Source: Galerina marginata
Lineage: Eukaryota > Basidiomycota > Agaricomycetes > Agaricales > Galerinaceae
Assembly: GCA_023014335.1 (NCBI GenBank)
Contig: JAECYW010000023.1
Coordinates: 248,001-312,000 of the forward strand
Reading direction: 5' to 3'
Length of the DNA stretch: 64,000 nucleotides
Shown here: positions 23,657 through 34,740 of the stretch, piece by piece
Numbering within the stretch: the first letter of the stretch is position 1
Layout: every line of letters starts with the position of its first letter
Translations under genes and position numbers: made by a program
The notes under the pieces: model-generated
What the model was told of the DNA's origin: nothing
Databases searched by the model: none
Seen by the model: only the letters and a program-made list of their open reading frames with translations

Positions 23657-25898
23657 ATGATTTCCCAACTGAATGGGCTGGATTTTCTCCTATTTCTCGC
23701 AACTCTGGCTGTTGTGGCTGTGATACTGATATATGCGAAAAGCAGCAAGCGTCCCTTAAAGCCATGTCCTCCAGGTCCAAAGAAGCTTTCCATTCTTGGG
23801 AATTTGTTGGACATTCCAACAAGCTTTGAGTGGGTAACATATGCTCGGTGGGGCCAGGAATACAGTGAGTTTATCGTCTCATGATTTCACTTCATTTTAC
23901 TAATTACTATGCTGTTCGATAGACTCGGATATTCTATATCTAAATACAGCTGGGAATGACTTCGTCATACTCAATTCCTTCAAAGCAGCTACTGACCTCC
24001 TCGAAAAGAGATCGGCTAAGTACTCCAACAGGTGGTTCGAAGCTGTGCTACTCTCTAAATGCTTTATTGACGCGTCGAATTTAACAGACCACAATTCACG
24101 ATGGTAAACGAGCTGTAAGTCCAACAAAGTCAAGATTTCGCGCAAGATCTCACAGTTCCTCCATGAATATATCAATAGGATGGGCTGGAAATGGGTTATG
24201 TCGGCACTACAATATGGTGAACACTGGAGAGAGCGGCGGCGAGTTTTCACAAAATATTTTCACGCCAACAACTCGTTTCAATGGCGAGCCCCACAAATGG
24301 AATTTGCACGCAAGATGCTTCCCCGTCTTCTTGACTCTCCAGAAGATTTCCTTGCCATCACGGAACAGTACGTCGTTAGCTCAGAGCCTCAGGTAGTAAA
24401 ATTGTGCTCATGCTACGTTGGTTTTCTCCAGTGCCGTAGGCGGAATGGCCCTGTCCATTGCATACGGGCTACCCATCCGTTCCTCCAATGACCCCCTACT
24501 CGACCTTGTCGAGTGTGCCATCGCCGCCGTTTCAGATGCCGCTGTTCCCGGGGCATTCTGGGTCGACATAGTCCCAATGCTAAAATATGTACCCGACTTC
24601 TTCCCTGGTGCAGGCTTCAAAAGGAAAGCGAAGGTCTGGCGAAAAATGCAGGAGGACATGCACAATGTGCCCTTTCAGCAGACCATTAGGTCCTAGGAAC
24701 ATGGTTCGATTTTTTGAAGCAAGGTATACGTAATGCAGTGCTGATTTCGGTTTTCGTGCAGGCTTCTGGTATTGCCAAACCATCTTTTACCTCAACGTCC
24801 CTGCAGAACCTAGACGAGAGTAGGGATTTGGGACATCAGCAAGAAGTTATTCAAGACACGGCGGCCGTCATCGTTGCCGGTGAGATCTACGTCATTATTA
24901 TTATTATTATTGAAAAATTCATCGGTTCTCGAAGGTGGTGCCGATACGACAGTTTCGAACATCCACACATTCTTCAACGCAATGATTTCCTTCCCTGAAA
25001 CGCAGATAAAGGCCCAAGAGGAGCTGGACCGCGTTCTTGGGGGGAAGGCTCCCTGAGTTCAGCGATGAAGCTGAGTTACCGTATGTCTCCGCTATCGTTA
25101 AAGAGTTGCTAAGGTACGTCTTTTACCTGTATAACCAACACAGTGTATGTAGTGTTGATGAAGTATATTGTCAGGTGGAAACCAGCCACTCCCATCGGTA
25201 AGTCATCTTGCATCTAGTTGCCCGCTACTGCAGTACTGACTATCGACTTTAGCACTACCTCATTGCTCGACAGAAGACGACGTGTATCAAGGATACCACA
25301 TCCCAAAAGGGTCTATAGTGATCCCGAACGTCTGGTAAGCCCCTCTAGAAACGCTCACAAAAGTCAGATATTTCACTTAGAGAACCGATGTTTTACCACA
25401 GGGCTATGCTATATGACGAAAATATTTACCCAAACCCATCAGCCTTCAATCCCGACCGGTTCATGAAAGACGGGCTACTCGACTCGTCGGTGCGTGATCC
25501 CGGGTTGATGATTTTCGGTTTCGGCAGAAGGTCTGTACCTCCAGTTCATTTAGACTAATCCTCGACATCTTGTTAACATATGAGCACTGGATATTCTAGG
25601 ATCTGTCCGGGGAACCAAGTCGGAATCTCGTTTCTGTGGCTCGCAGTTGCAACTATACTCGCGACCTTCGAGGTTACTAAGGCTCTAAACGAGGATGGGA
25701 CAATCATCGAGCCCTCAGTGCAGTATCAGTCTTCTATCATTTGGTTAGTAGCTGATCGTCCTTGCTCGGAGTTGCATAAGGCGCTGACCCCTATATTATA
25801 TTGATACTTGTAGCCATCCTCTGCCCTTCAAATGTACCCTTAAACCGCGTTCCAAGACTGCGGAGGAGCTTATTCGATCTACGGCAGATTCGTACTGA
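23657..25898 (+). pseudogene. Cytochrome P450 pseudogene (P450-3), two frame lesions
   Basis: Same exon order as P450-1/2/4 and more diverged. It keeps the anchor, CPPGPKKLSILGN, KELLR, FGFGRRICPGNQ and the stop. Lesion 1: exon 5 is 7 nt longer than in the paralogues up to the conserved ATG|gt junction (24432-24703 instead of 265 nt) and includes an in-frame TAG at 24694-24696. Lesion 2: exon 7 (24935-25113) is 179 nt rather than 178, because a G run at 25039-25044 has one G too many, which leads to TGA at 25054-25056 before the ExxR region. The flanking exons remain well conserved, so inactivation looks fairly recent. A sequencing error could explain the G run but hardly both lesions. Confidence 0.85.
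24893..24911 (+). repeat. (ATT)n microsatellite in an intron of P450-3
   Basis: A run of about six ATT units lies in the intron between exons 6 and 7 of the P450 pseudogene. Confidence 0.7.
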
Positions 25899-26714
25899 CT
25901 CCCGATGGAACAAGTGAATGCAAATTTCTTGACTAGTGAACGCAGTGATGAAATTTCCCTGACAGGGTATTTTGATCGTATAGTCCTTGTCGTAATTTCG
26001 GTACTTACATCTTTCGCCAGTGAAAACTGATAAAATGGAAGGGCTCCCTTGCTTCGGTAGTAAGTATAAGAGATTGCTCTCTTCTTGCATGTGAGTTATA
26101 GTAAAAAATTCCAGATTACGTCCAAGAGTTTGAGTGGCGTCTCTGTGATCGTTTGAGCGAGAGCCGAATTGCCTAATTCCGCGGGTCCATCGAGCCATTT
26201 GATGAAAGTCGTCTTTGTCGATGTTCAATCCAATCAATGCTAACCACCTGAATCATCGCCAGGCATGTCCAGGCTCCACTTCGGAGGTCATAAAGTTCGG
26301 ATAATGAGGAATGCGCCAGGACCCGAGCTGCCAGGGTATGCTTAATCCTTTCTCCTTCAACGCCGCCTTCTTTTAAACTTATTTAAAGTTATATGACCTC
26401 GACCGACCGACCTCCTTCGAAAAGAAAACTCGGCCGAACCCGGGTGGAACCGGGCATTAGCTAGATAGTGAAAGGATCGCATTGGTACTCCGATCATCAT
26501 CGCTCCTTGGTCCTGTTCTGCGCAGCGACTAAATCTGGACGAGACCGCAACTTCAAAACGCCACATTCTGTATCCGAACATGCCCCACGGAATTCCGACT
26601 TGGAGGTACTGATCATTTGCTGTCAGACGTTGGCTGCCGTCGATTATTTACGAGACTCATAAGAACTCGAAAGCAACGGTGTTGAACACATCCGACTTGA
26701 CAACTCCCACCAGA
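25899..26714. other. P450 intergenic with duplicated upstream block
   Basis: About 26520-26620 matches 17505-17605. The last 50 bp before the P450-4 start (gaactcgaaagcaacggtg) matches the same position before P450-1 (near 14385). No separate gene is supported. Confidence 0.65.
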
Positions 26715-28972
26715 ATGATTCCGTCACTCCTTGGATGGGACTTGTTCATTTTCTTCGCAACTCTGGCATTTACAGTGTTGATGTACGTGAGGAAGAGAAA
26801 GCGTTATGCACTGCCTTACCCTCCTGGTCCCAAGAAGCTTCCGGTCCTTGGAAATGCGTTGGACATTCCCACTAGCTTTGAGTGGGAGACTTATGCCCGT
26901 TGGGCCAAGGAGCACAGTGAGTTTCGTCGGTAGATGACCCGCTTGTACTGTTAAAATTTAATGTGTGTTGTTATCATATCACAGATTCTGACATAATTCA
27001 CCTCACGGCGGCTGGAAACAACATCATCGTGCTCAATTCCTACAAAGCTGCTGTTGAACTACTAGAAAAGAGGTCTTCGACATACTCTAGCAGGTGCGCA
27101 TTCAGTGGGACTGAATTTCCGTGGACTAATCGGCATATCAGGCCACAATTCACGATGGCATCCGAGTTGTAAGTCAAGCGAACTTGAACCTGTGATGAGG
27201 AGGCGATCTCACAACTCTTCTGTGATCTGATAGGATGGGCTGGAAATGTTTTATGGTCACAATGCCGTACGGCGAACAATGGAGGGAGAGCCGACGAGCT
27301 TTCACCAAATACTTTCAAGGCAGTGATGTTAGCCGTTTTCATGCCTCGCATGTTGAATTTGTCTGGAAGATGTTGCCTCGTCTTCTGGAGCGTCCGGAGG
27401 ACTTCCTCGACATCACACAACAGTATGTTTCCTTTTCGCAACTTGATACGATATGAAGTCCTTTCCGACTAATGTAGTTTGAATCCAGTACTGTAGGTGA
27501 AATGGCCTTGTCGTTGGCATACGGGATACCCGTCCATCCAACGAACGACCCGTTGCTCACCGTCGCTCAGCAAGCCATGGCACCCGTGATCGCGGCTGTT
27601 GCATCAGGAGCGTTTCTAGTCGACATAATTCCGATCTTGAAGTATGTCCCCGAATTTATCCCCGGTGCCGGTTTCCAGAAAAAGGCGAGGGTATGGCGAA
27701 AGCTGCAGGAAAGAATGCGCGAAGGGCCCTACCAAGAGACCGTTCGGATTATGGTTTGTATTCTCAACGATCGTGCAATATTAGGCTGACCTTTGTGTAA
27801 ATTAAAGGCCTCCGGAATCTTCAAGCCCTCTTTCACCTCGACATCCTTGCAGAATTTAGACGAAAGTGCGGATCTCAACCACCAAAAAGAAGTTATTCGA
27901 GACACGGCAGCAATGGTTTTCGTAGGTAAGATTACATACATCTTGCCGAGTGCTTCTACCCTTTCTTGATACCCTTATCCTCCATAGCTGGCGCCGATAC
28001 GACTCTCGCGGCCATCCATACATTCTTTGCCGCGATGCTTTGTTTTCCTGAGGTTCAAAATAGAGCTCAGGAGGAGTTAGACCGCGTTCTCAAAGGAAGA
28101 TTGCCTGAATTTAGCGATGAAACAGACCTGCCATACATTTCGGCTCTTGTGAAAGAAGTCCTGAGGTGCGTCTTAACATATGTCTACTTCCTCTGGGCTC
28201 TATCTAAGGCTATCCACTTCATCGAAAACTCTTTGGTCCAGGTGGAAACCAGTGACTCCCATCGGTAGGTCATCGCAATAATGAACCATTAGATTTTCCA
28301 GTACTGAATACCAATCCTAGCTGTACCTCATTGCGTCACTGAAGACGATATATACGAGGGATATTATATTCCGAAGGGATCCATAATTATCGCTAATGTA
28401 TGGTAAGCTCGTGGTCGTAATAATAGTACAATGGGGAATTATTGCTGAGCAAAGCAACCATCGACCTATACTTTAACAGGGCCATGCTTTACAACGAAGA
28501 CGAATACTCAAACCCATCCGCCTTTGAACCCGACCGATTCATGAAAGATGGACAGCTTAACCGGTCCGTGCCTGATCCTTCTTCAATGGCTTTTGGTTTT
28601 GGTCGAAGGTACGCACATAACCATGGAGTTTTTGGTGTACCATGGAATGAAACTGACCTTGGAATTTGAATCTCTCAGAATGTGCCCAGGAAACCAGATA
28701 GCAGTCTCGTTTCTTTGGCTCACGGTTGCGTCTATACTTGCAACCTTCGAGATTTCTACAGCCCTTGATGCTGACGGAAACCCTATTACGCCGTCGATAG
28801 AGTATCATTCTGGTTTGACATGGTAAGTCAGCGATAATTTAAATGATTTATAAAAATTTGCTGACAATTGGCAATATGTTGCACTAGCCACCCTCTTCCC
28901 TTTAAGTGTACTCTCAAGCCGCGATCAAAGGCTGCAGAGCAACTCGTTAGATCTGCAGGAGATTCCTATTGA
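26715..28972 (+). CDS. Cytochrome P450 (P450-4), apparently intact
   Basis: Twelve exons: 26715-26916, 26985-27093, 27142-27168, 27234-27422, 27489-27753, 27808-27925, 27988-28165, 28242-28264, 28321-28402, 28480-28608, 28679-28822, 28888-28972. Total 1551 nt, 516 residues, lengths exactly as in P450-1. Motifs: N-terminal anchor, YPPGPKKLPVLGN, AGADTT, KEVLR, FEPDRF, and RMCPGNQ with the haem Cys at 443. All splice sites are canonical and intron 8 is full length (56 nt), which makes it the best reference for the damaged P450-2. Closest to P450-2 in exons 1-6 and exon 9, and to P450-1 in exon 10. Substrate unknown. Confidence 0.93.
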
Positions 28973-29421
28973 TATTCGGGGTCGTAGAGGATCTAAGACG
29001 GGCCAGAAAAGAAGGCAATGTGTCTCCACTGAATATTGACCGTAGCCTTGCCTCATTATACGACTACGATTGTCCATATAATTCTAGGCACTGCCATGAC
29101 ATGAAATTGGCATTGGCCGTCGAGAATATTAATACTTTTGAGATTTTGAAGGCTCTGGGTGATTATCATGGTCGGTCGGTGATATATCGATAAGGCTTGA
29201 CAATAAAGGAACAGATAGCGCTCATCCCTCATCCGGCCTTTTCAGATGGTGGGTTGAACTGAGAGAGCAAGCTTGCGATCAGATCATCTGATCAAGATCC
29301 GCAAACGAGTAAAAATAGCAGCACCCGTTTCTCCTTATGCCATTCTCCTGGGTCGTTCCTTCAGATACCTTACGCCAGCTTATCCAGCCATAACCCTATA
29401 CCACCCTTCTCCTGCGTTGTG

Positions 29422-32261
29422 ATGGGGCTCACCATCCCAAAACCAATCCTCCATATTTCCAACCTCCGCAACAAAGCCTCTGAAACATTCTCCAACACAT
29501 TGTCGATTACACCGACGACAAGTACTACTGCGATATGCATCTTCGTTATCTCTATGTTCATCCTTTACACCACCGGGACGTTGAGCGCTGGGTCCTCTAA
29601 CCGCCCGCCTGGACCCCCGCGTCGTTACTTCGGGCTTAACAAGTCTTCGGCGGGGATGCCGCCTTGGAAAGCGTTCACGTTTTTGCAGAAGAAATACGGT
29701 GCGTTGTTCAAGAATCCTGGTTTATCTCATCACTTAAACTGGTCGTATCTATCCAGGGCCTGTTTTCTCGCTTTACCAAGGGCAAACTCTCCTCGTCGGT
29801 AAGCATCACAACGTATCATGGACCTCTGAAGAAATTTTGACGTGTCGTATTCGCATTTTGAACTATTTAGTTCTTGGCACCATTAAAGCTGCCACAGACC
29901 TGCTTGATAAACGCGGCAGCATCTATTCAAGCAGACCGCGGAACATCATGGCGTGCGTTCATTTTTTATTCTTCACGTCGTTCTCGTTCAGAAAAACCGA
30001 ACATTGCTACTGGTGCCATCCACTTTCTGACCATCATCTAGATCCGAGCTCATGTCAGGAGGTATGCGCGGCCTCACCATGCCTTACGGCCAGCGCTGGA
30101 GGAATTGGCGTTCTGTGAGTCGTACTTCCTCTTTCTTACGGCCCTGCTTTACTCCTTAAACTTTGCTCGTTTACTTATTACTGTCAACCCAAAAGCTAAT
30201 GCACGCTGGCATGGGCATCGAAGCTTCCCAAGGCTACAAATCCTTGCAATCCCTTGAATCCACGATCCTTCTGCATGATCTCCTTCACGAGACGGAAGTG
30301 AAGAAGTATGCGGGACATTTTCGCCGGTGAGTACGTTCGTTTCCATCGGACTTTCGTTTCGTTTATTTTATTGCCCTTTGATGTTTAATGGCTGACGTAT
30401 CTGTCTTCATGACTTTTACATCTCCAGATTCGCTATTTCGGTAGTGTATAGCGTGGCCTACGGCCGCCGGGTACATACCCTCGACGACCCCGTCGTCGTG
30501 GCAAACTTCCAAACTGATGAACGTGAGTCTACATTTGTCTATTGTCGCAAATTTTTTTCACATTACTGAATATTGTTATCACTAGGTTTTATAACGTGGG
30601 GCTCATGGTTCTCTACCAAATCCGTTCAATATTGACTCACATACGAATCCCGACTTGAAAATCTTAGTTATAGGTACGCATAACGGAGCAGAAGCAGTCG
30701 TGATACAACCCATCTAACACACTTCTCTCCTCTCTCCTCTTACCTAACTTCTACAGCACTCAGGGAAAATACATCGTCGAATCCGTGAGCCCCTCCCTGT
30801 CTCAGCTAATGTTTATTAAATTTCCCTTGCTTATAATTCTAGTGGCCCGCCCTTCTCAAGCTGCCCGTACGTGCATCCATTCGCTCCTAGTGTCAGTCAC
30901 GCCACAGCATGCCAATTTAGCTAACGGTTCACCCACAGGGGTTTCTCCAATGGTTCGCTTACGAACCCCGCCGTCAACGCGCCGCCGACACGCAGCTCTA
31001 TCTCTCCCTCCTGCGCAGCGTCCAGGCGCAAATGGCCATCGGACCCGACGCCGCGCCTCCCTCTACAGCTCGGCGTGCGCTGGAGAAGCATGGTGGTGCG
31101 GAAGGCACGTTGAATGATTTTGGATTGGACGAGCTAGAGACAGCGTATGCGCTGTCAGCGCCATTCTCGGCTGGGGTAGGCACTGTGAGTTGCATTCTTT
31201 CCGATGTTTCTAAGACGAAATGGTCAAATAAGGCTGACCCAATCTGGATTGATTTCAAAGACACTGGCAACGCTGGACGTGTTTTTCCGTGAGTCCTTCA
31301 ATTTATCTACCTCCCTATACGGGCTAACATTTCGTGATTCAGTCGCAATGCTACACAACCCACATGCCATGCGTCGCGCTCAAGCAGAGATCGATGCCCT
31401 ACTCGGAGTGGAAGTTGGCTCACAACACCGTCTGCCCGACTTCGAAGACGCTGATGGGCTACCGTTTGTCCGCGCTTTAATCAAAGAGACTATGAGGTGG
31501 GTTTCCATCCCACTTTCCTTATCGAGTCATTTCTTGCTTCCCTTCAACTCAATCCTGATTGTATGGCTTCCATTTTTTAGATGGCGTCCGATCGCGCCTC
31601 TAGGTGTACCACACAGCATCATCGCGGATGACACATACGAAAGCATGCGTATCCCAAAAGGGAGCACCGTTTTCGCTAATATTTAGTGTGCTCTTATCGC
31701 GACTATCCTTTTTATACTTCCTGATGTAGGCTTACAGTGCAATGAGTAAAGACGAAGAGGTATGTTTGCCTACCAGCTTCCGGTCTAAATCGAGAACCTG
31801 AATTATAAATGCCTGTAGATGTTTCCTTCTCCTGACGAGTTTAAACCTGAACGATACCTGAACCTCGACGCCTCCAGTTCAACAGATTCGCCTCCTCATC
31901 CATCTTTCTTTTTCGGCTTTGGACGGAGGATCTGTCCAGGCATGCATGTTGCCCAGAATTCGCTTTTCATTGTCATAGCAAGGTTAGTTCACCTTATTTC
32001 CGGCACAATCACCATTCACCTAAACTGCCTTACTTCCTTCTACTCCGCAGAATTCTGTGGGCGTTCAACGTCGCACCTATCAAAGACGCGGGTGGTAACC
32101 CCGTCGTCCCATCTCCGGATGACTTTATCGGCGGTCTCGTCGTTCGCCCAAGTCCGTTTAATTTTATTCTGGAGCCGAAAACGGATCGCGGCGATGATGT
32201 TCGAGTGCTGGTTGATGAGGAGTGGAAGAGGGTCATGGAGCAGGCTCCTATGTTGGGGTAA
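29422..32261 (+). CDS. Divergent cytochrome P450 (P450-5) with a 10-nt microexon
   Basis: Sixteen exons join in phase to 563 residues: 29422-29698, 29757-29798, 29871-29952, 30042-30114, 30196-30326, 30428-30522, 30586-30595, 30757-30784, 30843-30866, 30939-31184, 31261-31288, 31343-31496, 31581-31685, 31738-31759, 31819-31982, 32051-32261. Features: membrane anchor at about 38-55, NRPPGPPR hinge, YGRRV, KETMR (ExxR), FKPERY, and haem loop FGFGRRICPG with Cys478. It is not a close paralogue of P450-1 to -4, since exon structure and sequence differ. The I-helix reads AGVGTT (332-337), with Gly where most P450s have Asp or Glu. The 10-nt exon at 30586-30595 has a weak GTGGGG donor but is needed to avoid a TGA and keep the phase. 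Confidence 0.85.
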
Positions 32262-32495
32262 TTTATTTTCAAGGATCCATGTTGTAAAGTTCACAATCGC
32301 CATAGTCACCCAGAAGCTACGCTGCAGCAGTATTATACACAAGCTAGTCGGTGAATTTTTAGGATAATACTGCCCTGCTCAAGCTCAAGCGCTCAAGGCT
32401 TGCCCAATGTGTTACCTCGTGGGCAAGTAAACCTTACATGTCCCGAGCGGGGGGGATAAGCAGTAGATATGCCTGAGGAGTCGTCTATCAGAGTA

Positions 32496-33870
32496 CTACT
32501 GCTTACATGGACTGCGAACCTGCCCGCGGGGAAAGGGACCAAGCCCATGAGTCCAACATGAAGGGTTCCATACATGAGTACATATTTTTGGCAAAGTCAA
32601 AAGCGACGCTATCCTCTCCATAATTTGTATGTACAGTTCATCTTCTCCGACATGTTCGCTTACCAATTCTCCCGTTGACACTACCAACATCATCTCCAGC
32701 TCGAGAGACTTCCCAGCAGAGATACGCATGACTTCGTCACACATCCCAACCCAATCTTGTTCAAGGCATCCCTCAAAAGGGCGCTTCCCATTGACGTGAA
32801 TCTCGAATGAAAGATTCGTCACTGCATTGGACGCAGGTAACGTGCCGAGCACAATGTTAATGTCATGGATGGTCGCGAACCCTTTAGGGCGACATTCGAT
32901 AATGGCATGCAGGGAAAATACGCGAAGGCACACAAGATGGCCGAGGTTCACCAGTCTGGCAAGTGGGATTTGTTCACCTTGTTGACAAATAGGTGAAGTT
33001 ACACTCCGTCCTGTAGAAAACGCTGCACTTACTATTGCCTACATGTAAGCGAGTGAGGTACAATTCCTCCAGTGCGTCGCAGGCCCCGTCGAGGATAGGT
33101 TGTAGACAACGCATTTCTTCCTTCTCGTGCGGGGATAGCGTCAGAACGCGCAATTTTGACCAAAGGAAGAGTGGCGTTCCAAACCTAGGTGGCGGGGTGA
33201 GCATCTGTTTGACAAGGCTCTGCGAGTCACGGTAATTGAAATGTTGCAGTGTAAGAGGACCTTGGCCAGAACAATGTTTATCTGGGTATTCATCGTAGGT
33301 CCTGTCAGTAGCTCCTACGTGGTCAAGGAGCATTTCTCTCAACCCGGGAAAGACGAGGAAAAGAGGCAACGGAATATTCTTGCATTCGGTGAGATGGAGA
33401 ATAGTCAGGGATTGCGGGAAAAATGATTGGGCTAGCCGTCCAACGACAAGTATGGGATTCGAAATGGTTAATGGAACAAATGCGTGTCCACAGAAGTGAA
33501 GTTTATGTGGAGGCATCGGCGATTTGGCGAAGAGTTGGAATATTTCAATGAGGGCACTTTGATTTAACAGCCATGGTTCCTGCTTGTGTGAAATATCGAG
33601 CCGAACCTCACGGACCCAGTTGGCAAATAATGGCTCATCCATCAGGATCTTTCTCTTTTTTTCTAGTTCCTTGGATGCACTGCGCTTACTTCCGGAGTTG
33701 TTGCCTAGTCGGAAGGTACGGAAGAGATACTTCTGACAGAGGTTCGTGAATGCTCGATCAGCGAGAGATAGACTATGGAGGTGCTCGTTCTGAAATGGAA
33801 GTTTTGAAACATGTTCGACGATGTAGGCAAGCAGGTCGTCTGAGAGGGAAGACAGAGGAAGGTTCAACAT
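32496..33870 (-). CDS. F-box-like protein
   Basis: Two exons (33870-33033 and 32977-32496) join in phase to 439 residues. An F-box-like helix pattern is at the N-terminus (LPLSSLSDDLLAYIVEHVSK, then LSLADRAFTNLCQKYLF), followed by a leucine-rich, repeat-like region. Such proteins typically recruit targets to SCF ubiquitin ligases; the target is unknown. The minus-strand start is the ATG at 33870; a GTG codon one position upstream is not needed. A further intron near the C-terminus cannot be excluded. Confidence 0.7.
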
Positions 33871-33996
33871 CACAGACTAAGGACAGAGGGTTGACCGATC
33901 AATTGTTGTCAATAATCTGCCCGGATCTTGCCGGTTAGATAAACTTCAACATGACTCCGAGCGCTTGATTGAAATGCAAGTTGCTTTCGCCCCTCG

Positions 33997-34635
33997 TACA
34001 GTATAGTGACGGTCCTTGGGACACTGACGTTCCTTGGGACAAACACGATTTTTGAGCCTAAATCTTGATGTATCGCCTTGATATTTTGCACGTTAATAGA
34101 TACAGTAAGGATACATGTTCAAGAAAAATTTCAAGCCGATGGGAGCATTGCACCCTTTGCCAGATCGAAAACAAGAAGTATTTTAGGCCGTTTTCATGGA
34201 AAAACTTTTCTCTCACGCAATGGTGTCACTCAGGGTTACTATTTTGAACTAATTTCTGTATTTACGAGTAGCCGTGTATTTTGCCTTCAAAATGCACCCA
34301 GAATGGTCTAATTCTGATGAGATTTGACCGAGAACTGAAGCTTTTTCTTCGGGCGTGACAGATTTGAAGGGCAAAATACCGGTCCACATGGTTGCGTGAT
34401 ATTTTGATGTGCGGTGAAAATGGCTGGGTCACACTGTCCCAAGGAACGTCAAACGTGACATTGAGCTTGGACCACTAATTGTCCTCCAGCACAACCATTT
34501 GGATGTATTTCGCCACGAAACTTGACCAGTATGTACATAATAGTAAGCTAATTTGGTTACTGTAAATTGTTTGGGAGGAAATTCACTCGTAGCCGTGGAA
34601 TAAAATGTTGTCCCAAGGACCGTCACTATACTGTA
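33997..34635. mobile_element. Non-autonomous TA-target DNA transposon (MITE, Tc1/mariner-pogo type)
   Basis: The element 33999-34633 (635 bp) starts CAGTATAGTGACGGTCC and ends with its exact reverse complement. With flanking bases the perfect inverted match is 27 bp. Both ends are flanked by TA (33997-33998 and 34634-34635), the target duplication of Tc1/mariner-type elements. Internal copies of the terminal motif (acgttccttgggac at 34027-34040 and its complement at 34436-34449) form a second inverted pair. No transposase frame is present, so it would depend on an element elsewhere. Perfect ends suggest a fairly recent insertion. Confidence 0.85.
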
Positions 34636-34740
34636 CTTATCCTTATCCAAATTGGCCCTGCGGTTCATGTTATCATTTCAGCTTCGGGTAAGACACAGGT
34701 AAATCTACTGTGACATATCATTGACGTGCACGACGGTCAG

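Noticed and set aside
14437..32261. Complete secondary-metabolite cluster
   Set aside because: No terpene synthase, PKS, NRPS, or dedicated transporter is adjacent; only P450s and one lectin-like gene.
34726..34740. GTG start for the F-box gene
   Set aside because: Eukaryotic genes start at ATG; the first in-frame ATG is at 34741.
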